A stretch of DNA of 50,154 nucleotides, from NCBI GenBank assembly GCA_964460435.1, contig CAYWRH010000011.1, forward strand, positions 1-50,154, written 5' to 3'. Shown here in pieces: positions 1 to 8,337 of this stretch. Numbering within the stretch: the first letter of the stretch is position 1; each line of letters begins with the position of its first letter. The notes beneath the pieces are model-generated. The model saw only the letters and a list, made by a program, of their open reading frames with translations, was not told the origin of the DNA and made no database searches. The translations under genes and the position numbers were made by a program. The DNA is from JAAZBV01 sp964460435. Its GTDB lineage: Bacteria; Desulfobacterota; DSM-4660; Desulfatiglandales; HGW-15.

Positions 1-83
1 GCTGACCGCTTGAATCCAAAAAATACATTTTTTGGATTGACACTAACTAGAATAATCTGATTATTTATCAGGCTGAAAATATT

Positions 84-124
84 AAAACAGGAATTTCTTT
101 ATTATTTATGGATCTTCCTGTTTT
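84..124 (+). terminator. Hairpin terminator of an upstream gene
   Basis: A perfect 10-bp inverted repeat (AAAACAGGAA at 84-93, TTCCTGTTTT at 115-124) is separated by a 21-base AT-rich loop and followed by a T-rich run. It probably ends a plus-strand transcript that starts left of the window; the neighbour is flaG, so a flagellin gene is a reasonable guess but is not visible. Confidence 0.55.
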
Positions 125-174
125 GTCTTTTAAAAGGCCAGTAACTTCCGAACCATAAAAAATGATATAATCTT

Positions 175-202
175 TAAAGCCTTAATGGATTCATGCCGAT
201 AA
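175..202 (+). promoter_or_regulatory. Sigma-28 (FliA)-type promoter for flaG
   Basis: The -10 element GCCGATAA at 195-202 matches the known FliA consensus exactly. A TAAA -35 core lies at 175-178 with a 16-base gap (the usual gap is 15). Transcription would begin near 209, about 55 bases before the flaG start codon. It points to class-3 flagellar gene control. Confidence 0.7.
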
Positions 203-264
203 GGATGCAGACAGGGTATATATGGAGTGTATACACCTTTTAAGTTAAGCAGGAAGGAACCTGG

Positions 265-645
265 ATGGAAGCTGTTCAAAACATAACCAGAGAGTTGGCA
301 AAAAGAGAGATTGGGACAATCACCCCTCTCGCCTCCTCTGTAAATATAAAAAACAGGGCCTTAAACGCTGAGAATGAGGGTAAAAAGGAGCCCCAGGATA
401 TCAGGCTGTATATAGACTCTCTGAATGACAAAATTAGCCGCATTGCAGAGACCATGGACAGTTATGTTCAATCTATACAGAGGGATCTGAAAATCCAGGT
501 AGATGAAAAGACCGGTAGAATAATTGTAAAGGTTACATCAAAAGAGAGCGGAAAGGTGATAAGGGAAATACCCCCTGAAGAGCTGCTTGATCTTGCGGCC
601 AGGATTGAAGAGATGACAGGCATCCTGTTTGATAAAAAGGTATAG
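265..645 (+). CDS. flaG: Flagellar protein FlaG
   Basis: 126-residue FlaG-family protein. The N-terminal half is variable and polar; the C-terminal half (about 68-126) carries the family signature: a lysine-rich strand with VDEKTGRIIVKV, then VIREIPPEELLDLAARIEEM. FlaG proteins are associated with flagellin genes and influence filament length or assembly; the biochemical role is poorly defined. AAGGA lies 6-9 bases before the ATG. A sigma-28-type promoter precedes the gene, consistent with late flagellar expression. The receiver genes that follow start 40 bases downstream and may be cotranscribed. Confidence 0.9.
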   Translation: MEAVQNITRELAKREIGTITPLASSVNIKNRALNAENEGKKEPQDIRLYIDSLNDKISRIAETMDSYVQSIQRDLKIQVDEKTGRIIVKVTSKESGKVIREIPPEELLDLAARIEEMTGILFDKKV

Positions 646-684
646 AACAAAACACTTTATTGATTCTGCATAAGAGAAACAGAA

Positions 685-1344
685 ATGAAACTTAAACTGC
701 TAATTGTAGATGATGACAGGACATTACTATCTGCACTGAAAACCGTTTTTGACCAGGAAAACGACGTAACTGTTTGTAATGATGGCAAAAAGGCAATAGA
801 TTTATGCAGAAATGAGAAGTTTGATCTCATAATCACTGACCTTATGATGCCGGGGGCAAATGGGCTTGAGGTTCTGACCGAAACCAAAAAGATCGATCCT
901 GACTCTCTTGTTGTGCTTATAACCGGGTTTGCCTCCCTTGAAACCGCTGTCCAGGCAATAAGGGAAGGCGCATATGACTATATTACAAAGCCATTCAAGC
1001 TGGAAGAGATAAAGATCATTGTTAATAATGCCCGTGAAAAGATAAGGCTTATACGGGAAAACAGGAAACTCATAGATGATCTGAAAAATGCATATGAACA
1101 GTTGAATATGATGAAAAAACTGCTTGAGATTAACAATGACAAACCCGAAGAGAATGTTGGGGATGAGAAACCGGTAATTGCAGGCAGCATGCTTCCCTTT
1201 TACTATTCAAGTACAGTCTCCAATATGAAGACCTCAATACTGGACAATCTTGAACGGATTTCAGACCTTAAAGAAAGAGGTTTATTGACAGGAAAGGAAT
1301 TTGAGTTGTGCAAGTCGAAACTATTCAACAGCATGGGACAGTAG
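685..1344 (+). CDS. Single-domain response regulator with C-terminal SHOCT-like tail
   Basis: 219 residues. Residues 4-115 form a CheY-like receiver with acidic pocket D9-D11, phospho-acceptor D52 (TDLMMPG), switch T80 and K102 (TKPF). A helical linker follows. The last 30 residues (DNLERISDLKERGLLTGKEF and on) have the pattern of a SHOCT short C-terminal domain, which usually serves oligomerisation or attachment. There is no DNA-binding or enzymatic output domain. The next gene, another receiver protein, starts about 20 bases downstream, so the two are probably cotranscribed and may share a kinase. The partner is unknown. Confidence 0.85.
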   Translation: MKLKLLIVDDDRTLLSALKTVFDQENDVTVCNDGKKAIDLCRNEKFDLIITDLMMPGANGLEVLTETKKIDPDSLVVLITGFASLETAVQAIREGAYDYITKPFKLEEIKIIVNNAREKIRLIRENRKLIDDLKNAYEQLNMMKKLLEINNDKPEENVGDEKPVIAGSMLPFYYSSTVSNMKTSILDNLERISDLKERGLLTGKEFELCKSKLFNSMGQ

Positions 1345-1364
1345 CTGATAAGGATTATAACGCC

Positions 1365-2885
1365 ATGCGTGTAATGATTGTCGATGATGATCCGATGGTT
1401 GGAGAGACACTGGGCATGTTCTTTGAACATCTCAATTTCAAGAATATCACCATCCTTGACAGTGGTGAAAAGGCTCTCACCGAGATAGACCGCGGTTCAT
1501 TTGACTACATATTCATGGATCTCATGATGCCTGGCATTGGCGGACTTGAAACACTCAAGCGAATTCATGAAAACCATCAGTTGACAAATGTGATAATAAT
1601 GACCGGTTACCCCACAATGGAGACTGTGATTGATGCAATGCGCAGCGGGGCATCGGACTTCCTTGTAAAACCCTTTCGTCTTCAGGATATCAAGATAATA
1701 CTTGAAAGGATCAGCCGTCTTAAAAGCCTCATGGAAAACAACTGGAGGCTCAATCAGGAGCTGGAACAGAAACAGGAGGTGGAAAAGCTCAATATTGAAC
1801 TCCAGAAAAGGATAAGGTCCCAGACGCTCATGTATGACATTGTTGATTCCCTTTCAAGGATCAACAGGACAGATGAGCTCCACAGGTTTATCATCAATAA
1901 AAGCATAGAGATATGCCAGGCAAAAAAGGCCTGTTTTCTCATCCGTGATAATGACAGGGCAAGCAGTTATATCATGCTCTCACAAAAGGGGCTTGACAAT
2001 GCCGGACCAGGCAAACGTATCTCAACAGGCAGTGAAAAAATTGAGGAAAATATCAATAGACGCCTCTTTGAAAGATGTTTTGGCCTAACCCCTGATGCCG
2101 ATCATGGCAATATACTGCCGGAAAACAACTATATATCCATCCCTTTCAATATAAGGAATGAACCCTTCGGGATCCTTTTACTTGGAGAAAAAACAGGGAA
2201 CACCGGATTTGATGCTGATGATCAGTTTATTCTCAAATTCATGGCAGAAAGAACTGCCCTTAACATAGAAAACATGGCCCTTTATGACAACCTGATGCAA
2301 AGCCTTATGGCATCAATGATGTCCCTTGTAGGGGCCATTGAGGCAAAAGATATATATACCCGCCAGCACTCTTCGCGCGTAACAAAATATGCAGTAGAGA
2401 TAGCGAAAATAATGGGTTGTTCTGATGACGACATGCATCGGCTCAGGACATACGGCCCTCTTCATGATATCGGAAAGATTGGCATAGATGACTGCATCCT
2501 GAACAAGAAGACAAGACTTACAGATATGGAATATGACAAGATAAAAACACATCCCCTGATAGGGGTAAACATTGTTTCCCCCCTTATGCTGGATAATGAG
2601 GAGCTTGCAATAATAAGAAACCACCATGAAAGATGGGATGGCAGGGGCTACCCTGACAGCCTTAAAGGCAATGAGATCCCATTTTTAGCCAGGATTCTTA
2701 TTGTTGCTGACAGTTTTGATGCAATGAGTTCAGACAGGGCATACAGAAAGGCGCTTCCAGTTGAAAAATGCATTGAAGAGCTGATAGCAAACAGGGGCAC
2801 ACAGTTTGACCCTGATGTTGTGGATGCATCACTCAGTCTATTCAGGGAGTACACCAGCCAGAAGCAAATGTGTATTGCCGTTTAG
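1365..2885 (+). CDS. Response regulator with GAF-like and HD-GYP domains (cyclic-di-GMP phosphodiesterase)
   Basis: 506 residues from the ATG at 1365, chosen because the protein then begins MRVMIVDDD like other receivers and no longer overlaps the preceding gene; an ATG at 1308 would add 19 poor residues. The receiver spans 1-115 (D52, T80, K102). A coiled coil is at about 120-155 and a GAF-like region at about 155-305. The HD-GYP domain spans about 315-495 with H335, HDIGKIG at 367-373, HHE at 420-422 and GYP at 428-430. HD-GYP enzymes hydrolyse cyclic-di-GMP and favour motility over sessile growth. The adjacent PilZ gene would be a natural effector. Confidence 0.9.
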   Translation: MRVMIVDDDPMVGETLGMFFEHLNFKNITILDSGEKALTEIDRGSFDYIFMDLMMPGIGGLETLKRIHENHQLTNVIIMTGYPTMETVIDAMRSGASDFLVKPFRLQDIKIILERISRLKSLMENNWRLNQELEQKQEVEKLNIELQKRIRSQTLMYDIVDSLSRINRTDELHRFIINKSIEICQAKKACFLIRDNDRASSYIMLSQKGLDNAGPGKRISTGSEKIEENINRRLFERCFGLTPDADHGNILPENNYISIPFNIRNEPFGILLLGEKTGNTGFDADDQFILKFMAERTALNIENMALYDNLMQSLMASMMSLVGAIEAKDIYTRQHSSRVTKYAVEIAKIMGCSDDDMHRLRTYGPLHDIGKIGIDDCILNKKTRLTDMEYDKIKTHPLIGVNIVSPLMLDNEELAIIRNHHERWDGRGYPDSLKGNEIPFLARILIVADSFDAMSSDRAYRKALPVEKCIEELIANRGTQFDPDVVDASLSLFREYTSQKQMCIAV

Positions 2886-3019
2886 AAACCGGCCTGAACC
2901 ATTATTCTCATATTACTTTTCAGACGGTATCTGTTTTTACTTTTCATTCATAAAAAAAATATAATATACTCCAAAAAATTTATATCTTTGAAATATAAAG
3001 TATACCAGGAGCCAGTGGA

Positions 3020-3583
3020 ATGCCGGAAATAAACAAACGCGACCATTTCAGGGTTGAGATTACAGTCCCCGTAAAGTGGAAATTACTCTCAGAGGATGAG
3101 ATAGAGCTGGTGAAAAATGGCATGGGCAATGCCCTGTTTAAACAGTGCGGCTTGCCCAGTCCGATTGATGCATTTCTTGAGGAAACACCAAAGGGCTCAA
3201 AAGATGAACAGCTTTTTCAGGCGCTCAAACTCCTCAATAACAAGCTTGACTATATCATCGAACAGATATTATCCAGACCCGCATGCGACTCAAAAGGACA
3301 GGATAATATTATTGAGATAAGCGCCTCAGGGTTGAAATTCGCCTCGGAAGAGGAATTTAAAGAGGGCGCCCTCCTGAAAATGGAGATGATTATGCCGGCT
3401 GTTGTTCAGTACAATATAGAACTGATCACAGAGATATTGAGGGCAACAAAAAAGAGGGGCAAAAATATATATGCGACCAGGATAGTCTGCATAAGGGATG
3501 ATGCCCATGATTCAATTATAAAAATGGTATTCCAGAAGCAGAGGATAGATATAAGAAACCGGAAATCTCCAGAGGAGAAATAA
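3020..3583 (+). CDS. PilZ-domain protein (putative cyclic-di-GMP receptor)
   Basis: 187 residues. The N-terminus has the PilZ RxxxR box (RDHFR, R7 and R11). The second PilZ motif appears as EISASGLKFAS around residue 100, a variant of the usual (D/N)xSxxG. Between them is an atypical insert of about 75 residues. PilZ domains bind cyclic-di-GMP and often regulate flagellar motors or polysaccharide synthesis. The next gene starts only 2 bases after its stop, implying translational coupling. A TATAAT at 2960-2965 could serve as a -10 element. Its position after an HD-GYP gene suggests both work on the same messenger. Confidence 0.8.
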   Translation: MPEINKRDHFRVEITVPVKWKLLSEDEIELVKNGMGNALFKQCGLPSPIDAFLEETPKGSKDEQLFQALKLLNNKLDYIIEQILSRPACDSKGQDNIIEISASGLKFASEEEFKEGALLKMEMIMPAVVQYNIELITEILRATKKRGKNIYATRIVCIRDDAHDSIIKMVFQKQRIDIRNRKSPEEK

Positions 3584-3585
3584 TC

Positions 3586-4302
3586 ATGGAAATCTCTTTC
3601 AAGAACCTTATTGAACTGTATAAACTTGCATCACTCGGAAAGGTAACAGGCGGTCTGATACACAATATTAACGGCCCTTTGCAGAATATCGGCCTTGATC
3701 TTGAGATGACCCAGTATATGCTTAAAAAAGAGGCAGAGGCTCACAATGGCAAAGAGAGCACTATTCTTGCAAGACTCAGGCGTATTGAAGAGGAGCTGGA
3801 GCGTCTTAATGCCATTATAAAGACATCATCCAGCAGGATCACGCGAGATGATAACGGTTTTTTGAACTTCAATGAATATCTTGAGCAGGAGCTCTTTTTT
3901 TTAAATACAAATCTCTATTACAAGCATAATGTTGAGACAACCCTTGACCTGTCAGATGAGCCCCCTGTTATAAAAAGCCTCCCTCATGATTCTGTTTTGG
4001 TATTTGGCTGGCTTCTTCAAAGGGTAATAGAGGAGATAGAGAGAGCCAGGGGAAAAACCCTCCATATCAGGACATTAAAAAATAATGGTTTTTATGAGGT
4101 TGCGATATCTACAGGGCTGAATGACCTTGTTTGCAGGGTAGATGAGATAATAATAAAAACAGACTTCACCTCAGAGAGGCTCACGGCCCATGAAAATGAA
4201 ACAGATATCATGCTGATATTGAAGGTATTTCACTCTGACGGAGTAATCATTAAAACCCGAAAAGGTCAGACAGCCGATATTGTTATCTCTTTTCCTCTAT
4301 AG
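3586..4302 (+). CDS. DHp-domain protein, possible ChpT/Spo0B-like histidine phosphotransferase
   Basis: 238 residues. The N-terminal 75 residues look like a histidine-kinase dimerisation domain: LASLGKVTGGLIHNINGPLQ has an H-box-like histidine at H26 followed by N, N and P. Two long helices follow. The C-terminal half has the length of a kinase ATPase domain and ends with a beta strand (TADIVISFPL), but I see no convincing N, G1 or G2 box. A dimerisation domain plus a degenerate ATPase domain is the layout of phosphotransferases such as ChpT and Spo0B. The alternative is a divergent but active kinase. It follows the PilZ gene by 2 bases, and orphan receivers lie upstream. Confidence 0.6.
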   Translation: MEISFKNLIELYKLASLGKVTGGLIHNINGPLQNIGLDLEMTQYMLKKEAEAHNGKESTILARLRRIEEELERLNAIIKTSSSRITRDDNGFLNFNEYLEQELFFLNTNLYYKHNVETTLDLSDEPPVIKSLPHDSVLVFGWLLQRVIEEIERARGKTLHIRTLKNNGFYEVAISTGLNDLVCRVDEIIIKTDFTSERLTAHENETDIMLILKVFHSDGVIIKTRKGQTADIVISFPL

Positions 4303-4770
4303 TTAAAGGTAATCACCCCTGCGAAAACGCTCTATCTCTGTGCCCATTGTGACAGCAATATCAGAGATTACAGGTTTCAGCCTGTCAGGTATGCCTTCCA
4401 TGGATGAGAGCCCCTTAATGTCAGAAAGCTTTTCATCAAGCTTATCAACAAGGGATGTGAGATCTTCAGCAGGCAAGGATGTATCTGAAAGCCTTCCCGC
4501 ATAAAAATCAATAAGATCAAGTGTGCCCTTCAGGGTATCAAGAAGCATTGTCTTTTCAGTGGAATCTGGTTGCCCGTTAACGGGTATAATTCCAGCCGGC
4601 CCGTTTATTATCTGAACCGGGTTGATATTTAAGGGTAATGACCTTCCTGTTTCAGGACGTGAGGTCAACTGCTCCATTATCTGCTGAAAACTGCCAGCCT
4701 CACTATTCCGGCTCTTGTTTATCCTGCCCTGCTGTTCAATATTTATTCTCTGACCTTCATCGATTCTCAT
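4303..4770 (-). CDS. Unknown protein at the end of the chemotaxis operon
   Basis: 155 residues, family not recognised. The N-terminal 75 residues are polar and low in predicted structure (rich in Q, N, R, P). The C-terminal 80 are predicted helical (TLKGTLDLIDFYAGRL and LVDKLDEKLSDIKGL) and end in FRRGDYL. No signal peptide or membrane segment is present. An SD-like GGAG precedes the ATG. It lies downstream of cheY on the same strand. Its stop codon directly abuts that of the converging DHp gene with no spacer. A role in flagellar or chemotaxis function is only suggested by location. Confidence 0.7.
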   Translation of the reverse strand: MRIDEGQRINIEQQGRINKSRNSEAGSFQQIMEQLTSRPETGRSLPLNINPVQIINGPAGIIPVNGQPDSTEKTMLLDTLKGTLDLIDFYAGRLSDTSLPAEDLTSLVDKLDEKLSDIKGLSSMEGIPDRLKPVISDIAVTMGTEIERFRRGDYL

Positions 4771-5057
4771 TTTTTGACTCCTTTACCGGTTTAGATAACC
4801 ACTCAGAAATCATACCCTGTAATATGATCCCTTTTTGAATGAATTACCTTACATTATTTGCAATAAGCTTGCCATAATCCGGATGATCATATGTTGATGG
4901 TGAACAGCATCTGTATTTTGGAATATTAATCTGTATATTCAACATGTTATAAATAGTTACAACCAGTTTCCCTATATAATGAAACAGACTGAAGATCATC
5001 TCTTTTGCCCTGAACAGGGAATAATCTTCCCCTAATAACGGATAATAATTTCCTGCT
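4771..5057. other. Intergenic spacer between cheY and the unknown gene
   Basis: 287 AT-rich bases without a convincing open frame. I found no clear terminator or sigma-28/sigma-54 promoter. The length suggests that the 155-residue gene downstream may have its own promoter. Confidence 0.4.
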
Positions 5058-5435
5058 TTAGAAAATCTTTTCCAGTTTTGCGCTGAAGGTTTCAGGGGTA
5101 AAGGGTTTTACTATATAATTGCTCACACCGGCCTGGACAGCCTGTACAACATTTTCCTTCTGCCCCTCAGCAGTTACCATCAGGAAAGGAGTATTTTTGA
5201 GTTTTTCATCTGCCCTTACCGCCTTAAGAAGGTCAAGCCCTGTCATATTGGGCATATTCCAGTCAGAAACGATCAGGCCGATCTTCTCTTTCTGAAGTTC
5301 CTTAAGCGCCATATTGCCATCTTCAGCCTCAATTATATCATTGAAACCAAGCTGCTTTAGCACACCTTTAACAATCCGTCTCATTGTTGCGAAGTCATCA
5401 ACAACTAATACCTTGATCGAAGTATCAAATCCCAT
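5058..5435 (-). CDS. cheY: Chemotaxis response regulator CheY
   Basis: 125 residues, the usual CheY length. Acidic pocket DD near residue 13, the DWNMPNMTG phosphorylation loop typical of CheY (aspartate near residue 57), switch threonine in MVTAEG and the conserved lysine in VKPFT. Phosphorylated by CheA, it binds the flagellar motor switch and reverses rotation. A clear GGAGG lies before the ATG. It sits 72 bases after cheZ; the spacer contains a hairpin and a TATAAT box, so it may have its own promoter as well as read-through. Confidence 0.95.
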   Translation of the reverse strand: MGFDTSIKVLVVDDFATMRRIVKGVLKQLGFNDIIEAEDGNMALKELQKEKIGLIVSDWNMPNMTGLDLLKAVRADEKLKNTPFLMVTAEGQKENVVQAVQAGVSNYIVKPFTPETFSAKLEKIF

Positions 5436-5471
5436 ATTGTTTCCTCCATTTGTCGCATATTATATTGCATA

Positions 5472-5491
5472 AAAGCTGTAAAGCCAGCTTT
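5472..5491 (-). terminator. Hairpin between cheZ and cheY
   Basis: A perfect 7-bp inverted repeat (AAAGCTG / CAGCTTT on the minus strand) with a 6-base loop, followed by TTTATGC. It could attenuate transcription from cheZ into cheY. The weak T run lowers confidence. Confidence 0.35.
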
Positions 5492-5507
5492 ATTTTGTTT
5501 ATTTATA

Positions 5508-6599
5508 TTACATATTATTCAATAGATCATCAATGGCCTTTTGATCAAGCCCCTCTCCTGACCTCTGCGGGCCTTTAAGTTCATACATGAACTCATCCAC
5601 ATCCTTATTCAATTCCTCATATGTTATTTCGGGGTCTTCCTTGTATTTCTTTAATTTTATTCCGAAAGAGACAATCAATTCCTCAATTTTTATCTCCATA
5701 GACCTGACGAGCCGGATAATCCGCTGTATACGTTGGCCCACAAGGTCCTGGAAACTTAATGGCTCCATCATGGTAAGAGAGCGGTTCTCCATCTCTTTCA
5801 GCAGGGCGATCTGGCCCTGGATCGTATCTATGGCCTCCTCAAGGCTCAAACCCACAGAGATGTTTCCATCTCTGTCACTGTTTTTTGCAAGTATCTGTTC
5901 AAGAAGCCTGTAATGGGTTTTGGCTGCCTCCATCTGGGCCTCATTGATATCCATTATCTTCATGGTGCTCTCTTCAAGGGTCTCATTTATACCTTCAAGC
6001 TGGTTGCTTGCCTCTGGTATATCCTTTGATGCTATCTCCACTATATCAGGTTCTATCCTTGTCTGGATATCTTTTCTGAAATCGATCAGTTCCTTGGCAA
6101 TCCCCTTTATCTTATCTGAAAATTCCATGGTAAGTAATTCAAAAAACTCGCCCTTTTTCAGCTTGTTTATAACATCCTTGAGCTTTTCAGTCTCATCCAG
6201 GGTCAGATTCTGGGCACTCCCGGAAGAGGCATAATTTTGAACAGTCGTTTCCATTATCCTGCTTCCGTTCATATAATGCCTGCACAGGTATTTTTTACCT
6301 GATGGGTCAATACCGGTAATCAGGCTGTTTGGAAGCTCTTCCGTATTAAACAGCATCTGATAATCGCTTGCATTAAATGCAACGCCTGATTTCAGGATAA
6401 TAAAATATGGCTTCAACTCTTCTCTATTCTTAATCCCCTTTACCGGATAAATTCTTCCATCATATTCCATATAGTCATTGTCATCTGTTCCTGCGACAAC
6501 CCTGGCCTTATACCTTGTTATTATCTGCTCAATATCATGTGTATCAAAGGCAAGTCTTTCTGTCAGACCATCAAGGTCACCCATTAGCACATTTCCCAT
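5508..6599 (-). CDS. cheZ: CheY-P phosphatase CheZ with N-terminal extension
   Basis: 363 residues, much longer than enterobacterial CheZ (about 214). The CheZ core is at about 135-363: a long helical hairpin with the active-site signature FQDLVGQRIQR, where D285 and Q289 match the known catalytic Asp and Gln. The C-terminal peptide LDQKAIDDLLNNM resembles the CheY-docking tail. The first 130 residues include a separate, probably beta-rich segment (about 45-115, YDGRIYPVKGI to CRHYMNGSRI) that I do not recognise. CheZ speeds dephosphorylation of CheY-P. GGAGGG lies 7 bases before the chosen ATG. Confidence 0.85.
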   Translation of the reverse strand: MGNVLMGDLDGLTERLAFDTHDIEQIITRYKARVVAGTDDNDYMEYDGRIYPVKGIKNREELKPYFIILKSGVAFNASDYQMLFNTEELPNSLITGIDPSGKKYLCRHYMNGSRIMETTVQNYASSGSAQNLTLDETEKLKDVINKLKKGEFFELLTMEFSDKIKGIAKELIDFRKDIQTRIEPDIVEIASKDIPEASNQLEGINETLEESTMKIMDINEAQMEAAKTHYRLLEQILAKNSDRDGNISVGLSLEEAIDTIQGQIALLKEMENRSLTMMEPLSFQDLVGQRIQRIIRLVRSMEIKIEELIVSFGIKLKKYKEDPEITYEELNKDVDEFMYELKGPQRSGEGLDQKAIDDLLNNM

Positions 6600-6743
6600 T
6601 AGAATACCCTCCAGCCGAGTTTAAATTAAAGTTATCTGCCCCACTACAAAGCAAGATATATACCAAAAAGTCAGGCACATACTCTTTTTTATTTCTAATT
6701 ATATCAATAAGTTATAATCAGGTTGCCATTTTATTCTTCTGTT

Positions 6744-7415
6744 TTATTTATCAGGTTTATTATTCAAACTGTTTCCGTCAACTATTCGGACTTTTATTGG
6801 CTGAAAAATGACATATCTAATGGGAAGGGTTACATTCTGTTCAACTATATTCCTCTTTTCATACTCATGCACCCCATTAACCGGGCGCAGAGTGATTGAT
6901 ATTTCAACCCCATTTTCATACCTTTCAGATGGTATCTGATCAATAAGCGCCTTCAGGCCCTTTTTTATATATTGAGACCCGTCTATTGAGAGTCTCCCTC
7001 CTATATAGGGTGTGGGTCTTGGAATAGCTGCATTAATATTGGAAGGGCTGAAAAATCGTCCAACAAAGGCTGCGTCAAGTTTATCAAGCCTTATATTCCA
7101 GGTAACAGCGGGGTCAAAAGAGATGGTTTTAACCCTCTCTTCTATCCTCTTTTTTTCAGACAGCAGGCTTTTTTTTGAAAACATCTCGGATGGCTTGTAG
7201 GCAGTATAGGATGGCCTGCCACTGTTAAAACACAACTCCTCAATATCCTGATCTGAGGGCTTTTCACCGCTTATATAAAAATAACAGCAGAATACAGCAT
7301 CTTCATCCAGTTGTAATGCTGCGCTGGAAGAATGCGGTGACAGGGTTATCAGGAGGAAGATAAAGAGAGATATGGGCATAATATCTTTCCTGCGTGCAGG
7401 AGAAAGAAGCTTCAT
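6744..7415 (-). CDS. Exported protein of unknown function
   Basis: 223 residues. The N-terminus (basic start, then PISLFIFLLITL and SSSAA) is a signal peptide, so the mature protein should lie in the periplasm or outer membrane. The rest is mixed alpha/beta with two cysteines early in the mature part and the stretch PTPYIGGRLSIDG in the middle. No family recognised. Its start overlaps the end of the M23 peptidase gene by 4 bases (ATGA), so the two are translationally coupled and probably work together at the cell wall. Confidence 0.7.
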   Translation of the reverse strand: MKLLSPARRKDIMPISLFIFLLITLSPHSSSAALQLDEDAVFCCYFYISGEKPSDQDIEELCFNSGRPSYTAYKPSEMFSKKSLLSEKKRIEERVKTISFDPAVTWNIRLDKLDAAFVGRFFSPSNINAAIPRPTPYIGGRLSIDGSQYIKKGLKALIDQIPSERYENGVEISITLRPVNGVHEYEKRNIVEQNVTLPIRYVIFQPIKVRIVDGNSLNNKPDK

Positions 7416-8308
7416 AATCCATCGCCCGCATCAAGGATATACTCAAAGGGGTTAACAGCCCTTCCCTCTTTTATTACCATATAGTGCAGATGAATGCCTG
7501 TTGACAGGCCGCTGTTTCCCATAAGGCCGATCCTCTCCCCGCGCTTAACCTCTTTTCCTGATTCTGCATATATGGCGCTAAGGTGGCCATATATGGTATC
7601 TATTTTATCTGTATGCCTGATCACAATAAACCTGCCAATCCTTTTATCGTAACCTGTTTTCAAAACAAGGCCCCTGGCAGGGGCATAAATCTTTGTCCCC
7701 ATATCCCCTGATATATCAATAGCCGCATGGAATTCCCTTGCTTTTGTAAAGGGGTTTTCACGCCATCCAAAATTTGATGAAAGTGATATGCCCTTCTTTT
7801 CGACCGGAAGTATACTGGGGGTAACCTCAAGGATCTGCTCACGGCTCTTTATCAACTCGGAATATTTTTTAAATCTTTCATCAAGATTACTTAGATGAGT
7901 TGGAAGGCCATTATCTTCAGGCAACGATAAAAGACTGCTCTCAATGGCCTTTAATCCTGAATCATCTGATATTCCGCCCCTCCCTGGCAGACCTCCCATA
8001 TGAGACAGATTATTGCCCATCCCGAAATACTCACTCAGCTGACGATCCTTTTTTTCTATATCTTCAAGATTATCCTTAAGGTATCTGAGGCCGGCTATCT
8101 CGGTTTTCATACTGGCGCTTCGGCCTTCCAGAATGGCGATCTTTCTGTTCAGGGTAAAAAGTCGGTGCTCTAAAAATGGTATGGAGACAATGCAGAGCAC
8201 AAGGGCTATTGCGAGCGTAACAAGATACCGCGGGTCTATTATGATCTGATGTGTTTTACCGGAACCATTCTGAGGCATCCATATTATATATGATTTATTG
8301 TTTCTCAT
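7412..8308 (-). CDS. Membrane-anchored M23 (LytM-type) peptidase
   Basis: 298 residues. One membrane segment (about 29-47) anchors it in the inner membrane; a coiled-coil stretch (about 50-95) leads to the C-terminal M23 domain (about 175-290). The zinc motif HxxxD is H194/D198 (HAAID), with H242 (YGHLS) and HxH at 273/275 (HLHYM). All ligands are present, so it should be an active peptidoglycan endopeptidase rather than an EnvC-like regulator. AAGGA precedes the ATG. It lies within the chemotaxis operon, which may reflect cell-wall remodelling around the flagellum or general clustering. Confidence 0.9.
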   Translation of the reverse strand: MRNNKSYIIWMPQNGSGKTHQIIIDPRYLVTLAIALVLCIVSIPFLEHRLFTLNRKIAILEGRSASMKTEIAGLRYLKDNLEDIEKKDRQLSEYFGMGNNLSHMGGLPGRGGISDDSGLKAIESSLLSLPEDNGLPTHLSNLDERFKKYSELIKSREQILEVTPSILPVEKKGISLSSNFGWRENPFTKAREFHAAIDISGDMGTKIYAPARGLVLKTGYDKRIGRFIVIRHTDKIDTIYGHLSAIYAESGKEVKRGERIGLMGNSGLSTGIHLHYMVIKEGRAVNPFEYILDAGDGL

Positions 8309-8337
8309 AATTGATCCTTCTCCTGCTCTTATTCCTC

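Noticed and set aside
1308..1364. Upstream ATG extending the HD-GYP protein
   Set aside because: It overlaps the preceding gene by 37 bases and adds residues unlike any receiver start; ATG at 1365 fits better.
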